NCBI GenBank assembly: GCA_947650365.1
Contig: OX393550.1
Coordinates: 74,735,229-74,799,228 of the forward strand
Reading direction: 5' to 3'
DNA: 64,000 nucleotides
DNA from: Chamaelirium japonicum
Lineage: Eukaryota; Streptophyta; Magnoliopsida; Liliales; Melanthiaceae
Under the pieces are notes generated by a model. It was not told where the DNA came from. It did no database searches and worked only from the letters and a program-made list of their open reading frames with translations. Both the position numbers and the translations under genes were made by a program. Positions within the stretch are counted from its first letter, which is position 1; each line of letters begins with the position of its first letter. This document shows positions 43,060 through 54,703 of the stretch, piece by piece.

Positions 43060-44992
43060 GCTGATCCATTTATATCTTCTCATCTAGGTTTTCATTCAGA
43101 AAGATTGTCTTCACATCCATTTTGTGCACTCTAATAGTAGTGATCCTAGCTACAGGAACGCATACATCAAAGAACTTTACTCCAGGCTTCTGATAAAGAC
43201 CCTTAGCACTAATCTGGACTTGTATTTTTTTTAAATATCCATCTAGACTCAGTTTCTTCTTGAAGATCCATTTGCATCCAATGGTCTTCGCACCTGGAGC
43301 GTATACATCAAAGAAGTTTACTCCAGGCTTTTGAGAAAAACCCTTAGCACTAATTTGGATTTGTATTTTTTTTTACAGATCCATCTTGCCTAAGTTTCTT
43401 CTTGAAGATCCATTTGCATCCAATGGTCTTCGCACCTGGAGGTAATTCGATCAATTCTTAATTTTGGTTTTGGATAATGGACTGCATCTCATTATTCATC
43501 GCTTCTTTCCAAAGGAGTGAATCCCAAGATTCCATTGCCTCAGGAAAGAATGTCGAAGTATCCTCTACTAGAAACACGTAGAAGTCTCCTTCAAAGTCCT
43601 TCTACTTCCTAGATCTACTCCTCCTCCTAGGTACTATCTCAGAATCATCCTCTATAGGTGCTTCATCCTCCATAGGACTGACACCACTAGAGGTTGCGCC
43701 TCTATCAATCTGGACTTAATTGATCTACTAGTGGATCTATGTGAGTACTAAATGGAAACATGTTCTCAATGTACGTTTCATCCCTACCTTCTTTAATCGT
43801 GTTAGTTGATATCCCATTGATATCCAACCTAACAACGAGAAACCTATTTTCATTTCTATCTAAGGCGTTGCCTAAGAAAATGGTATCTATAGTCTTAAGT
43901 CCTTTCTTCTTTCTCCTATGATTGGGTACCTAGACCTTGGCCAGACACACTCATATCTTAAGGTGATCTTGGTTGGGTTTCCTATCTTCTATAACTCACT
44001 GGGGGTAGTATCCTTTGACTTCAAAGGAATCCTATTGAGTATATAACGGGCTGTCAAGATTGCTTCCCCCCTATAAGTACTCGCTAAGTCCTGAACTAAT
44101 AAGTATGGAATTTATAATGTCCATAAGTGTTCCATTCTTCCATTTAGCTACTCTATTTGATTGGGGAATGTAGGAAGCAATCACTTGGTGAATAATTCCA
44201 TGCTCTTGAGATAATTCAGTCACCTCAAGCGATGTGTACTCTCCACCTCTATCAGACATAAGGATTCTAATGTTCCTTTGATGTTGGTTTGTTAACTCAA
44301 CTATGTAAATCCTTTATTTATTGATCACCTCATCTTTGATTTTTATTAGGTGGATAGGTATAATCTTGATGGTCATCTATAAAGGTGACAAACTATATAT
44401 TGCCACCTCTAGTAACCTCTCTGAATCATAAACATTGCTAAGAATGAGTTCAATGATCTCTGAATCTCTATCATGGTTTCTTAGTAGCCTTAACTTCTAT
44501 ACAAATCTCATATTTTTTGATTTGTATAACGTATTTAGGGATCATGTTAAGTTTCATCATTTCTTTTAATGAATTATAGTTCACATGACCTAATCTCTGA
44601 TGCCAAGTAGTAGACGACTCGATGTGCATCCAAATGAGTTTTCATTAATCAAAGGAGAAGATACATTGAGTTTAAACAACCTAATACACACAAATACTTT
44701 TTCCACAAAATCTACTCCTTTTGTGATTACAACCCTATTGACTTCAAAAAGGAGCCTTTAACCATGTTGGACAAGTAGTATAGTGAATTGCTAACAAAAT
44801 TGTGCGTATGTTTAGCATCAAGTAAACATCGTGCATCGGAGAGAATCTTTCCATAGGTTAGATATAGATCCACATGACCAGTTCCTTGCATATACATTAA
44901 GGAACTATTCCCCGTGATCACAACTCCTCCACATATATTATGAAATATGGAAAACCAAGATCTCTCAGAACAGACATGCCCACTAGCACTGA
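43060..44992 (-). pseudogene. Copia pol relic (gag-preintegrase, integrase, RT), with internal duplication
   Basis: On the minus strand, from high to low coordinates: MITGNSSLMYMQGTGHVDLY (pre-integrase), DRGGEYTSLEVTELSQEHGI and SYIPQSNRVAKWKNGTLMDI (integrase core end), a linker, then RT motifs PPGAKTIGCKWIFKKK and MDVKTIFLNE. The RT start, including GCKWIFKKK, occurs twice (about 43140-43300 and 43300-43445), a local tandem duplication. Frameshifts and stops abound. The part 44107-44992 is present again at 54704-55590 on the far side of Gypsy B. Confidence 0.82.
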
Positions 44993-45538
44993 TGTTGATG
45001 TTATGGGTAAGTTAGAGATTAAAAAGTAACTAAAGAGAAAGAAAACACGTGGAGTTGTTGTCGAAGTTCGGTCTTACGACCTACGTCTCCGGGCGAGAGG
45101 TGCCATCTGGTTTCCACTATAATGAATATAAAGATGGGGGAGCGTTCTTTCGACAGACCAAGAGAAGCTTTTTACAGTAGGGGTTGCATAGAGCAACAAT
45201 AAAAGAACAAGGAGGAGGGAAGTAAGCTCTAGCTCTGGCTTTGGGATCCTCTCTTCCTCTGATTGAATGACCAACCTCTTTTCTAAATGCCTTGGGGGTC
45301 CTTTTATAGCATAGGCAAGTGCCCAATATGGTAGTGATGGTGTGGCGGTGATAACGTGTCACTGGTCTGGGCCTCTTTGCTGGGCCCTTATTGGCCGTTG
45401 TGCGGGCCCAATAAGGGGGAGGGTTTGAATTGCAGGCCTTGCATAGTGGGTCCATGAGCCCGGATGGGCTTACTCACTTGGGCCGTCGCGCGAGCCCATG
45501 CGGCTCTGATCCGATCCGATACAATTTTTGCACCCATA
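44993..45538 (-). repeat. 3' LTR of Gypsy element B (truncated)
   Basis: About 546 bp homologous to the element A LTR. The last 70-80 bases of the normal LTR, including the CCCCACA end, are absent at the 44993 side. Confidence 0.85.
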
Positions 45539-45779
45539 GTTATCCCCTCCCAATCGGGTCAGGACCTCTTGGGTTGGCTGGGATTCCATAGTGCAAACGC
45601 CTTAGGATTCTGGTATGGTTTCTAGGGCCATTAGAGTCGCGGTTCGTATTAGCAGAGCCCCGACTCGTGTCACGATCCAAACTAACGTATTTGTGTAGGA
45701 TACTTATGCTGATCATCTTTCCATATTTGCAATCCTCCTGCTGCCATGGTCACGATTCTGTATTTATCAGTACAGGCTA

Positions 45780-46370
45780 AAAAGTCTCGGTTTTATAAAG
45801 GGGTGTTTCCTAAAAAATAGTATATTTTTTAACTGAGGCTTCTTCTCCTGCTACCGACACCGAGGCCCTCTTGGTATGAGTCAGAAAGTCTCGGTTTTGT
45901 AAGTGAATGTTCTCGAAAAACTAGTGGGGCGTTTTCCAACCGAGACCCTTTTTATTCTACCGATGCCGAGACCCTCTTGGTGCGAGCCAAAAAGTCTCGG
46001 TTTTGTAAGTGGGCGTTCTCGAAAAACTAGTGTGTTTCCCGATCGAGACCCTTTTTCTTCTGCCGATGCTAAGACCCTCTTGGTGCGAGTCAAAAAGTCT
46101 CGATTTTGTAAGTGGGCATTCTCGAAAAACTAGTGTGTTTCCTGACCGAGACCCTTTTATTTTTGCCGATATCGAGACCCTCTTTGTGCGAGCCAAAAAA
46201 TCTCGGTTTTGTCAGTTGGCGTTCTAAAAAAACTAGTGTGTTTCCCGATCGATACCCTTTTCCTTCTGTCGATGCCGAGACTCTCTTGGTACGAGCCAAA
46301 AAGTCTCAATTTTGTAAGTGGGCGTTTTCGAAAAATCAGTGCGTTTTTCGACCGAGACTCCTTTTCTTGC
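45780..46370 (-). repeat. Array R4 in element B
   Basis: About six units built of CCAAAAAGTCTCGGTTTTGT, AAGTGGGCGTTCTCGAAAAA and CCGAGACCCTTTT, matching 14262-14600 of element A in reverse. Confidence 0.85.
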
Positions 46371-46394
46371 TATCCTGGTTTTGCACAGAAGGTC

Positions 46395-46945
46395 CATGGT
46401 GTTTTTATTATTGCAAAAAGCTATAGAAGTCCAAATAACCTCAAACTAGATACAAAAATTGCGTCTCCGAGTGCTCTATATACAGTCCAAATTTCAGCCC
46501 AATTGGAGTTCGTGACCAAAAGTTATGGCCGTTGTACCGAAGCCTCTATTAGCAGATCCGCTATCCAGATTTTACACCAAAGATTAATGATGTTTCTATT
46601 ATTTTAAGATATATAAAAGTCTAAATGACCTTAAACTAGATGCATAAGTTGTGTCTCGGAGTTCTCTATATACAATCCAAATTTCAGCCCAATCGGAGTT
46701 CGTGACCCAAAGTTATGGCCATTATACCGAAGTCTCTTTGAGTAGATCTGCTGTCCAGATTTTGCACTGAAGATCAACGATGTTTCTATTGTTGAAAGAG
46801 CTATAGAAGTCCAAATGGCCTCAAACTAGATGCAAAAGTTACGACTCAGAGCTCTATATATATAATCCAAATTTCAGCTCAATCAGAGTTTGTGACCCAT
46901 AGTTATGGCCGTTATACCAAAGCCTCTCCGAGCAGATCCGTGTCT
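46395..46945 (-). repeat. Array R5, about 187-bp unit, three copies, only in element B
   Basis: Three units share CTATAGAAGTCCAAATGGCC, TCAAACTAGATGCAAAAGTT, ATACAATCCAAATTTCAGCC and GTTATGGCCGTTATACCGAA. Element A has the captured KUP/CML segment at the equivalent place. Confidence 0.85.
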
Positions 46946-46959
46946 GGCTGTTATAGACA

Positions 46960-48080
46960 CCGAGACTCCCTCCCCTCTCGGTTTTTGATGAAACCGAGGG
47001 GTGGGCTGTTGTTGATGCTGAATATCCACCCTCTTAGTTTTCTGATGAAACTGAGAGGTGGACTATTGACTGTTGTTGATGACGATACCCCCTCCCCTCT
47101 CGATTTTTTGCAAAACTGAGAGGTAGGTTGCTGATGGTGTGACGTCATCCCCTCCTCACTCAGTTTTTTGTATGAAACCGAGGAGGGGCTGCTTGTTGAT
47201 GCCGACACACCCCCCCTTTTGGTTTTCTGACGAAACTGAGGGGTGGGTTGCTGATGGTGTATCGTCACCCCTAGGGATGGCAACGGTGCGGTTTAAAACT
47301 GCAAACTGTGAAAAACCGCACCGTATGGTGCGATTTTGGTTTGCCAAAATATAAAATCGTCGCGGTGCGATGCGGTTTTAGTGTTGCGGTGCGGTTTCGG
47401 TTTTACCCAAAACTGCAAAAAACCACACCGTTTAGACCATTATAATGTAAAACCACGGTGCACCGCACCGCATGGTGCATTTTTGGTTTTACATATGGTA
47501 CACCGTCGCGGTGCGGTGCGATTTCGGTGTGGCAGTGCGGTTTCGATTTTGTCCAAAATCGCATCGAAATCGTACCATTGCCATCCCTAGTCACCCCCTC
47601 CCCACTCGGTTTTGTACGAAACGAGGGGGGAGGCTGCTTGTTGATGTCGACATACCCCCCTCTCGGTTTTCTATAGAAACCGAGGGGTGAGCTGCTGATG
47701 GTGTACTGTCACCCCCTCCCCACTAGGTTTTTGTACGAAATAAGGGGGGAGGTTGTTTGTTGATGCCGACATACCCCCCCTCTCGGTTTTCTATCGAAAC
47801 CAAGGGGTGGGCTGCTGATGGTGTACCGTCACCCCCTCCCTATTCGGTTTTTTATGCAAAATCGAGGGGGGGCTGTTTGTTGATGCCGACACAAACCCCC
47901 TTTCGGTTTTCTGATAAAACCGAGGGGTGGGCTGCTAATGACACTGAACACCCCCCTCTCAGTTTTCTGACAAAATCGAGGGGTGGGTTGTTGTTAATGC
48001 CGAACACCCCCCCTCTTAGTTTTCTGTCGAAACCGAGGGGAGGACTGTTGATGGTGCCGACCCCGTTATTGGGGCTGCTA
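46960..48080 (-). repeat. Array R3 in element B (hairpin units)
   Basis: Units like those at 11700-12685 with CCTCTCGGTTTTCTGACGAA and ACCGAGGGGTGGGCTG. Each can form CTCGGTTTT/AAAACCGAG stems. The array is split by a MITE at 47272-47589. Confidence 0.85.
47272..47589. mobile_element. hAT MITE, 318 bp, inside array R3 of element B
   Basis: The ends TAGGGATGGCAACGGTGCGG and, inverted, TAGGGATGGCAATGGTACGA form terminal inverted repeats. A perfect 8-bp duplication GTCACCCC flanks it (47264-47271 and 47590-47597). The interior is built of GCGGTGCGGTTTTGG words. Noncoding. Confidence 0.92.
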
Positions 48081-48099
48081 GGAGAGGCTAAAAAGTGTC

Positions 48100-48774
48100 G
48101 GTATTGTAAATAATATGTTTTTCAAATTTTAACCCCATATGAAACCAACACTTTTTCGGTCATATTCCTAAAACACTGGTGCGCGGGGTTGTCGGTGAGG
48201 GACAACGCTATATTTGAGGGGGCTTCTTAGAGATAATCTAGGATGACGCCGCATGATGGCCAGCCAGTCTTCACCCAATGTACTACCATACTTGGTTACT
48301 ATATTCGTTAGGTATTACGGTCACATGAGGGTGTTGACTTGGCCAGGATCAAGGAAGCGCTATTTTATCTCGTGTTTCGATGGATTTTTCACCCACCCTA
48401 CTCTGTACTTATCGTTTGCTTACCTATTGTAGGCCGCTCATGATGAAAACCGTTAGGGGACCCGCTGTGTTGGATAAACACCATCGAGGAACGAAGGAGA
48501 TTGTTTGCACTCCTCCTCTGCCACATATTGAGGATTTGGACAGTAGCTTTGATGGCGAGCTTGGGCTGTTAAGGCCCTTTGCGAATAAAGATCATGAAGA
48601 ACCCACCATCGACTGCACCAGTGTGGAGACACGTGCTGACAGAGTTAGACCGACCACCCCCTAATCGATTTGGAACCGTCAGTCGTTGAGAAAAGGTGAT
48701 GGCTAGTGACAATCTGATGCTTGGACCTGAGTGACAAGACTAAGCTTGGACTTTTAATCGAATGCAGCGATGAC
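48100..48774 (-). other. Conserved noncoding segment of element B
   Basis: Counterpart of 11236-11699 in element A, with a divergent insertion-like stretch near 48370-48600. No recognised protein. Confidence 0.55.
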
Positions 48775-49815
48775 GTCTCGGACTTTGTCTTTAAGTGTCA
48801 AGGGTAGGGCCTTGGGTTTGCAGAGTGCCGAGGTATCGGTCATTTCGGACTATGTCTTCGAGTACCAAGGGCAGGGCCTTGGGCTTATAGAGTGCCAAGG
48901 TATTGGTCACCTCGGACTTTGTCTTCGAGTGCCAAGGGCTGGGCCTTGGGCTTGTAGAGTGCCAAGGCATTGGTCACCTCGGACTTTGTCTTCGAATGCC
49001 AAGGGCTGGGCCTTGAGCTTGTAGAGTGCCAAGGCGTTGGTCGCCTCAGACTTTGTCTTTGAGTGCCATGGGCTAGGCCTTGGGCTTGTAGAGTGCCAAA
49101 GTATTGGTCGCCTTGGACTTTGCCTTCAAGTGCCAAGGGCAGGGCCTTGGGCTTGTAGAGTGTCGAGGTATTGGTCGCCTCGGACTTTGTCTTTGAGTTC
49201 CAAGGGCTGGGCCTTGGGCTTGTAGAGTGCCGAGGTATTGGTCACCTCGGACTTTGTCTTCAAGTGCCAAGGGCAGGGCCTTGGGCTTGTAGAGTGCCGA
49301 GGCGTTGGTCGTTTCGATCTTTGTCTTCGAGTGCCAAGGGTTTGGCCTTGGGCTTGTAGAGTATCGAGGTATCGATTGCCTTGGACTATGTTTTCAAGTA
49401 CCAAGGGCAGGGCCTTGGGCTTATAAAGTGCCGAGGCGTTGGTTGCCTCGGACTTTGTCTTCGAGTACCAAGAGCTGGACCTTGGGCTTGTAGAGTGCCA
49501 AGGCATTAGTCGCCTCAAACTTTATCTTCAAATGCCAAGGGCTAGGCCTTGGGTTTGTAGAGTGCCGAGGCATTTGTCGCCTCGGACTTTGTCTTTGAGT
49601 GTCAAGGGTAGGGCCTTGGGCTTGTAGAGTACCGAAGTGTTGGTTGCCTCGGACTTTGCCTTCAAGTGCCAAGGGCAGGGCCTTGGGCTTGTAGAGTGTC
49701 GAGGTGTTGGTTGCCTCGAACTTTGTCTTTGAGTGCCAAGGGCTGGGCCTTGGGCTTGTAGAGCGTCGAGGCGTTGGTCACCTCGGACTTTGTCTTCAAG
49801 TGCCAAGGATGTCTC
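48775..49815 (-). repeat. Array R2, 67-bp unit, about 15-16 copies, in element B
   Basis: Regular units of GGACTTTGTCTTCGAGTGCC, AAGGGCTGGGCCTTGGGCTT and GTAGAGTGCCAAGGCATTGG. It has about three times as many copies as element A. The period is not divisible by three, which produces overlapping open frames on both strands. Confidence 0.92.
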
Positions 49816-49904
49816 CTTGAACTTGGTGCATGTCGAAGCGGCGACGCCTGCCTTGGACTTATTCTCATTGCCTCGGATGAGTATAGTTGATAGCTTAGCT
49901 TGAC

Positions 49905-50555
49905 CTGGATTGCCAGGAGACTTTTTATCGGACTTTCGTCTTGAAAGGGGGTAGCCGAATTGCCTTCGAGCTTCCGACTTGAATGGGCAGAATCGAAGGT
50001 CTTTGGTTGACCTGAGTTATCAGGAGCTTTTTTAGCCTCGAGAAGGTGTAGCCAAATCGCCTTCCAGCTTTCGACTTGAATGGGTGAAATCGAAGATCTT
50101 TGGTTGACTTAGGTTGCCAGGAGCATATTTATCGGACTTTAGCCTTGAGAGGGCGTAGCCGAATTGCCTTCGAGCTTTTAACTTGAATGGGCAAAATCGA
50201 AGGTCTTTGGTTGACCTGGGTTGCTAGGAGCCTTTTTATCGGACTTTAGCCTCGAGAGAGCGTAGCCGAACTGCCTTCGAGCTTCTGACTTGAATGGGCG
50301 GAATCGAAGGTCTTTGGTTGACCTGGGTTGTCAGGTGTCTTTTTATTGGACTTTAGCCTCGAGAGGGTGTAGCCGAATTGCCTTCGAGCTTCCGACTTGA
50401 ATGGGTAGAATCGAAGGTCTTTGGTTGACCTGGGTTGCTAGGAGCCTTTTTATCGGACTTTAGCCTCGAGAGGGCGTAGCCGAATTGCCTTTGAGATTCT
50501 GACATGAATGGACAGAATCGAAGGTCTTTGGTTAACCTGGGTTGCCAGGAGCCCC
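49905..50555 (-). repeat. Array R1, about 107-bp unit, in element B
   Basis: About six units with GACCTGGGTTGCCAGGAGCC, TTTTTATCGGACTTTAGCC and GGGCGTAGCCGAATTGCCTT, the reverse of 10063-10835. Confidence 0.9.
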
Positions 50556-51510
50556 CTTTTTTTTATGCCTTAACATGGTGGAATCGAACTTTGAGAGATT
50601 TGATTTTGAGAAAAAAGAGACACTATATTGATAAAACAAAGTTACGGTTACACTTTTTCAGAGGCTGTCTAGCAGACATTATGATTATGCATTTGCATAT
50701 TACGTTGTCTTTCTTTCTCCACTACTACTGCTTTTTCTTCTCTTGACTTGGTTCCTTGTTAGCAAGGTAGCCATCGAGCTCCCCTTCTTGGATTAGGTCT
50801 TTGATGTGATGATTTAGCTTCCAACATATAGAGGTTGGGTGGCCATGACTGCGATGGCACTCACAGTAGGCTGTCGCATCTCCTGCCTGGTCAGAATTTG
50901 GAGAGAGAGGCTGTGGTCACTTGCAAAAGGGCTCATTCTGTAAGTAGGCAAAGATGTCTTCAATGGAGGTGTTCAACTCAGTGAACACCCTTTGCTCCTT
51001 TGGAGTTTGCCTCTTCTCTGCTGGAGGGGCCTTCGGATCTTCATTGTACCTTTTGGCCTGTACCTTTTGGTCGGACATGATATTGGTAGACTTCTTGTAG
51101 TATGCTTCATTCAGAGCTTCATTATCTTTCTTATATCGGGAGTCACGAGACTCACGGGGCTCGCATAGTCTTCTGGCCCGCTGATTGTCTTCCACCTCTA
51201 TCTCCCGCTGTACGCGATTGAACATTGCCTCCAAGGTACTGGGAGGATGCCAGATAAAGTCAGTGTAGACATGAAGCTCTGGCCGGATAGCATTCTGGAA
51301 TGCCAGCATAATGGCCTCCTCATTATAGGACCGACCGGTGAGCTCAGAGTGCTCATTACGAAACCTCATCATGAAGCTCCTTAGAGACTCGTCGGAGCCC
51401 ATCTTCAGCCGATAGAGTGTATCGTGCTTATTTTCCGGCTTTAAGTTTAGCCGGTAATGGTTCATGAAGAATTCAACCAACTCTTTGAATTCGACCACCG
51501 TACCGGTAGG

Positions 51511-52010
51511 TAAGGCTGGCAATTTCGGACCCGACACGGCAGACCCGACACGACCCGACACGAAGTTAGCGGGTCTGGGTCAGGGCTAAACGGGTTCGGG
51601 TCGTAAACGGGTCGACACGATAGACCCGTTTAATAAACGGGCCGGGTCCGGGTTTAGGGTCTGGACACGGTAGACCCGGGAAGACCCGTTTAGTATTCAA
51701 CGGGTCGTGTCGGGTCGGGTCGGGTCGGGTCTACCCGCAATTTGATACTATAATATATAATACCAGCGGGTCTTTCGGGTCAGGTCGGGTCGAGTCGGAT
51801 TGGGTCGGATCGGGTCAACTGAATAGTCCCGGGTGATAAACGGGTCTTAGCGGGTCTTATCGGGTCTACCCGTTTATTAGCGGGTCGGGTATGGGTTTAG
51901 GATCTAGACACGATTAGTTAAACGGGTCGGGTCCGGGTCTGAGGTTTTTGGACACGAACACGATTAGACACGACACGAACACGACACGACCCGACCCATT
52001 GCCACCCCTA
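51511..52010. mobile_element. hAT MITE, 500 bp, inside gag of element B
   Basis: The ends TAAGGCTGGCAATTTCGG and, inverted, TAGGGGTGGCAATGGGTCGG are flanked by a perfect 8-bp duplication CCGGTAGG (51503-51510 and 52011-52018). The interior consists of CGGGTCGGGTC and GACCCGTTTA words. Noncoding. Confidence 0.92.
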
Positions 52011-52679
52011 CCGGTAGGCAGCGTGTGGTACCAGTCGAGGGCAGGTCCCTCGAGGCTTCTCATGAACATACGGCAGAGGATATAATTGTAATACTCATAT
52101 GGTGTCATGGCTTGCTTGAAGGCCAGAATATGGAGGGCAGGGTCTCCCTTGATGCAGTTGAATTTTGGCAGGCATGGTGTTCGCCAACCCATAAGAAATA
52201 GGGTTACAAGAACCTTGGGATACAGTGGCCCCACCGAGGTGATTAGCAGACTGCGGTCCTTATGGCGGCGTCCCACGTTGGCCGTATGTCTTAGTCGGTT
52301 GAGCAGCTCATGGACATCTGTTGCTTTCGTGTGCGAAGAGATAGGATGTCCAGTGGACCTTGTTGATTGAGGCAATCCTTCTCGGTGATAGCTTGACGCA
52401 CCGTCAACGTCGAGGCGATCCCATACTGTTTGCCTTGGTGCTTGCATGGATACCTGATGCCCCTCGATACACGGTACATGTTGTTCTTCAAGATAATGAC
52501 TCACAGTTGGGTGAGTCCTTGGTTGGTCTTCATCAGTGGCTGAAGAGTTATGGGTCACAACCTCTGCTCTTTCAGTCGCCTTCTTCAGGGAATCCCTCTC
52601 TTGCTCGAGGGCTCTGTTTTTCTTGAGAAGGTTCAGCAGCTGGAAGTCGACAGTTGAGATTTGATACATAGCTGGAACC

Positions 52680-53799
52680 AAGGTTCGAAATTTCCATTTC
52701 GGTCAATATTTCGACCTCCTGGAAAATGAAAATATTTCGTGGAAATATTTCGACAGTGTGGAAATATTGTGATTTGATGGAAATGGTGGAAATATTGATT
52801 TTTTAATGGAATTTTTGAATGAAACTCTGGATAGTCATAAACTAAGTATAGATACACATTTTAGAACACTCAGATAATATTTATACCCTATCTACGGGTG
52901 TAGAGCATCACAAAGCATGTATTTAGTATTTGAGTCTGTGAGTCTTGTGCAGTCTTGTTTGGTCCTGTTTTGATCTATGTTTTTAAAATATTTTTTAATC
53001 TTTTTTGTGGAGAAAAATATTTCCAAAATAAAGATTAGTTGATTGTTAAATTAATGCTTCAAACGATTTTGAAAATGAACTTAAAACAAGAAAGTTGTGC
53101 AAGTTTGAAATCGTGCAAAAATTATGCTGAAATGCAAAACACTGTTTTTTTACTAAGTCTGAAAAAATGAGTTTTTATAAAGAAAAGTTTTTATACATTC
53201 AAAATTTTCTTTGACGGACCATGGTTTTCTAGATGTACTTGTAGTTCTACATCTTGTGGAATTTTTTGAGCTAAAAATGAGTTGATTTAACCACTTTTCT
53301 CAATATACAAATTTTATGAAAAACCGAAAAAACTGTTTTCTCCTACTAAAACTGAAAAACTACTTTTTGATTCACTTGGTTTTTGATTTTTTTGATATTT
53401 TTATTGAAATCAAATAGGGGGGTATTTGCTTATTTACATATAATAACTTAAAGTAAATGGAGAAAATAAAAATTAAGTAAGACGACATTTACTTGTAAAT
53501 AAGCTGCTGAAACCGAAACCCCCAGTCCCCTTTCATAACCAGTCTGTCCCAACATTTCGGTGTTAAAAATCCCAAAATTTCCCGAAATGTCTCGAAATTT
53601 TCCGAAATGTCCCGAAATATCCACGAAATATCGCGATATTTCGTGGCAACAAATATATCGCACGAAATATCGCGATATATCGCGATATTATCGTGATTCC
53701 TATTTCGTTCAATATCACAATACGAATTTCGTGCCGAGGTTTGAGAAAACCGAAATATTTCGCGATATTTCGCGAAATATGTCGAGATTTTGTACCTTG
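52680..53799. mobile_element. AT-rich DNA transposon, 1.1 kb, inside gag of element B
   Basis: It starts (C)AAGGTTCGAAATTTC and ends ATTTTGTACCTTG. Inverted, the ends agree at CAAGGT and at later CGAAATATTTCG blocks. The duplication is GCTGGAAC, 8 bp (with termini CAAGG), or GCTGGAACC, 9 bp (with termini AAGG), at 52671-52679 and 53800-53808. The first reading suggests hAT and the second Mutator-like. The right part (53560-53790) is dense in CGAAATATCGCGATATTTCG palindromes. No transposase. Confidence 0.82.
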
Positions 53800-54154
53800 G
53801 CTGGAACCTCGCCTCCTTGGGTACCTTGCTCTTTGCCAGATTGACGCCTCGGGGATGGCGAGTCCTGTCGATTGCTGCGGCCTTCTGGCTGGCTACTTTA
53901 TGGCCCTAGCCACTCATGGACATATATACGATTGGTGGCTGAGGAGACTTCATGCTCGTCTTCGATCAGCAAATCGATTGTCCGGTCAGCAATCGCCTTC
54001 GGAGGGTTGGCGCTAGCCTTCACCATCGAGTGCGTTGATGTTGGCGTGGTAAAGAAATTGAAGTAGACTTGAAAAAGAACGTGTGGCTCGTCACCACAAG
54101 TTGAGTAAGAGTCGGTAGAGGTGTGGGTAAGACCCCGTCCCACAGCCTTGATTG

Positions 54155-54703
54155 AATGTTGATGTTATGGGTAAGTTAGAGATTAAAAAGTAAATAAAGA
54201 GAAAGAAGACACGTGGAGTTGTTGTCGAAGTTCAGTCTTACGACCTACGTCTCCGAGCGAAAGGTGCCACCTGGTTTCCACTATAATGAATACAAAGGTG
54301 GGGGAGCGTTCTCTCGACAGGCCGAGAGAAGCTTTTACAGTGGGGGTTGCACAGAGCAACAAAAAAAGAACAAGGAGGAGAGAAGTAAGCTCTAGCTCTG
54401 GCTTTGGGATCCTCTCTTCCTCTGATTGAATGACCAACCTCTTTTCTGAATGCCTTGGGGGTCCTTTTATAGCATAGGAAAGTGCCCAATATAACAGTAA
54501 TAATGTGGCGGTGATGACGTGGCACTGGTTCTAGGCTTCCTTGCTGGGCCCTTATTGGGCCGTTGCGTGGGCCCAATAAGGGGGAGGGCTTGAATTGCGG
54601 GCCTTGCAGAGTGGGTTTATGAGCCCGGATGGGCTTACTCACTTGGACCGTTGTGCGAGCCATTGCGGCTCTAATCCGGTCCGATACAATTTTTGCACCC
54701 ACA
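54155..54703 (-). repeat. 5' LTR of Gypsy element B
   Basis: It starts TGTGGGTGCAAAAATTG on the minus strand at 54703, directly fused to Copia integrase sequence, and contains the TATA-like CTATAAAAGGACCCCC. The outer end and primer-binding site are lost near 54130-54155. Confidence 0.85.

Larger units (their letters stand above)
50725..54026 (-). pseudogene. gag of Gypsy element B, interrupted by two transposons
   Basis: It starts at ATG 54026 (MVKASANPPKAIADRTIDLL), is interrupted at 52680-53799, and continues with YQISTVDFQLLNLLKKNRAL. The capsid-like region (GWRTPCLPKFNCIKGDPALH, ALDWYHTLPTG) is interrupted again at 51511-52010, then LNLKPENKHDTLYRLKMGSD and EEAIMLAFQNAIRPELHVYT follow. 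A TGA at 50917-50919 replaces the Trp codon found in element A after EPFCK. A zinc-knuckle-like YCECHRSHGHPTSIC stretch lies beyond it, ending at TAG 50725. Non-functional. Confidence 0.85.
44993..54703 (-). mobile_element. Gypsy element B: second gag-only element, minus orientation
   Basis: It is the same family as element A, reversed. The 5' LTR (about 54155-54703) and 3' LTR (44993-45538) share TGGGTGCAAAAATTG starts. The 3' LTR is truncated before its normal CCCCACA end, joining Copia sequence in a TGTT microhomology. In the 5' LTR region the LTR end and primer-binding site are missing: sequence jumps from the AAGGCTGTGGG part to GTCTTACCC. Gag lies at 50725-54026, followed by arrays R1, R2, R3, R5 and R4. 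No pol. Three DNA transposons sit inside it, and LTR divergence from A is visible, so it is older than A. Confidence 0.9.
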
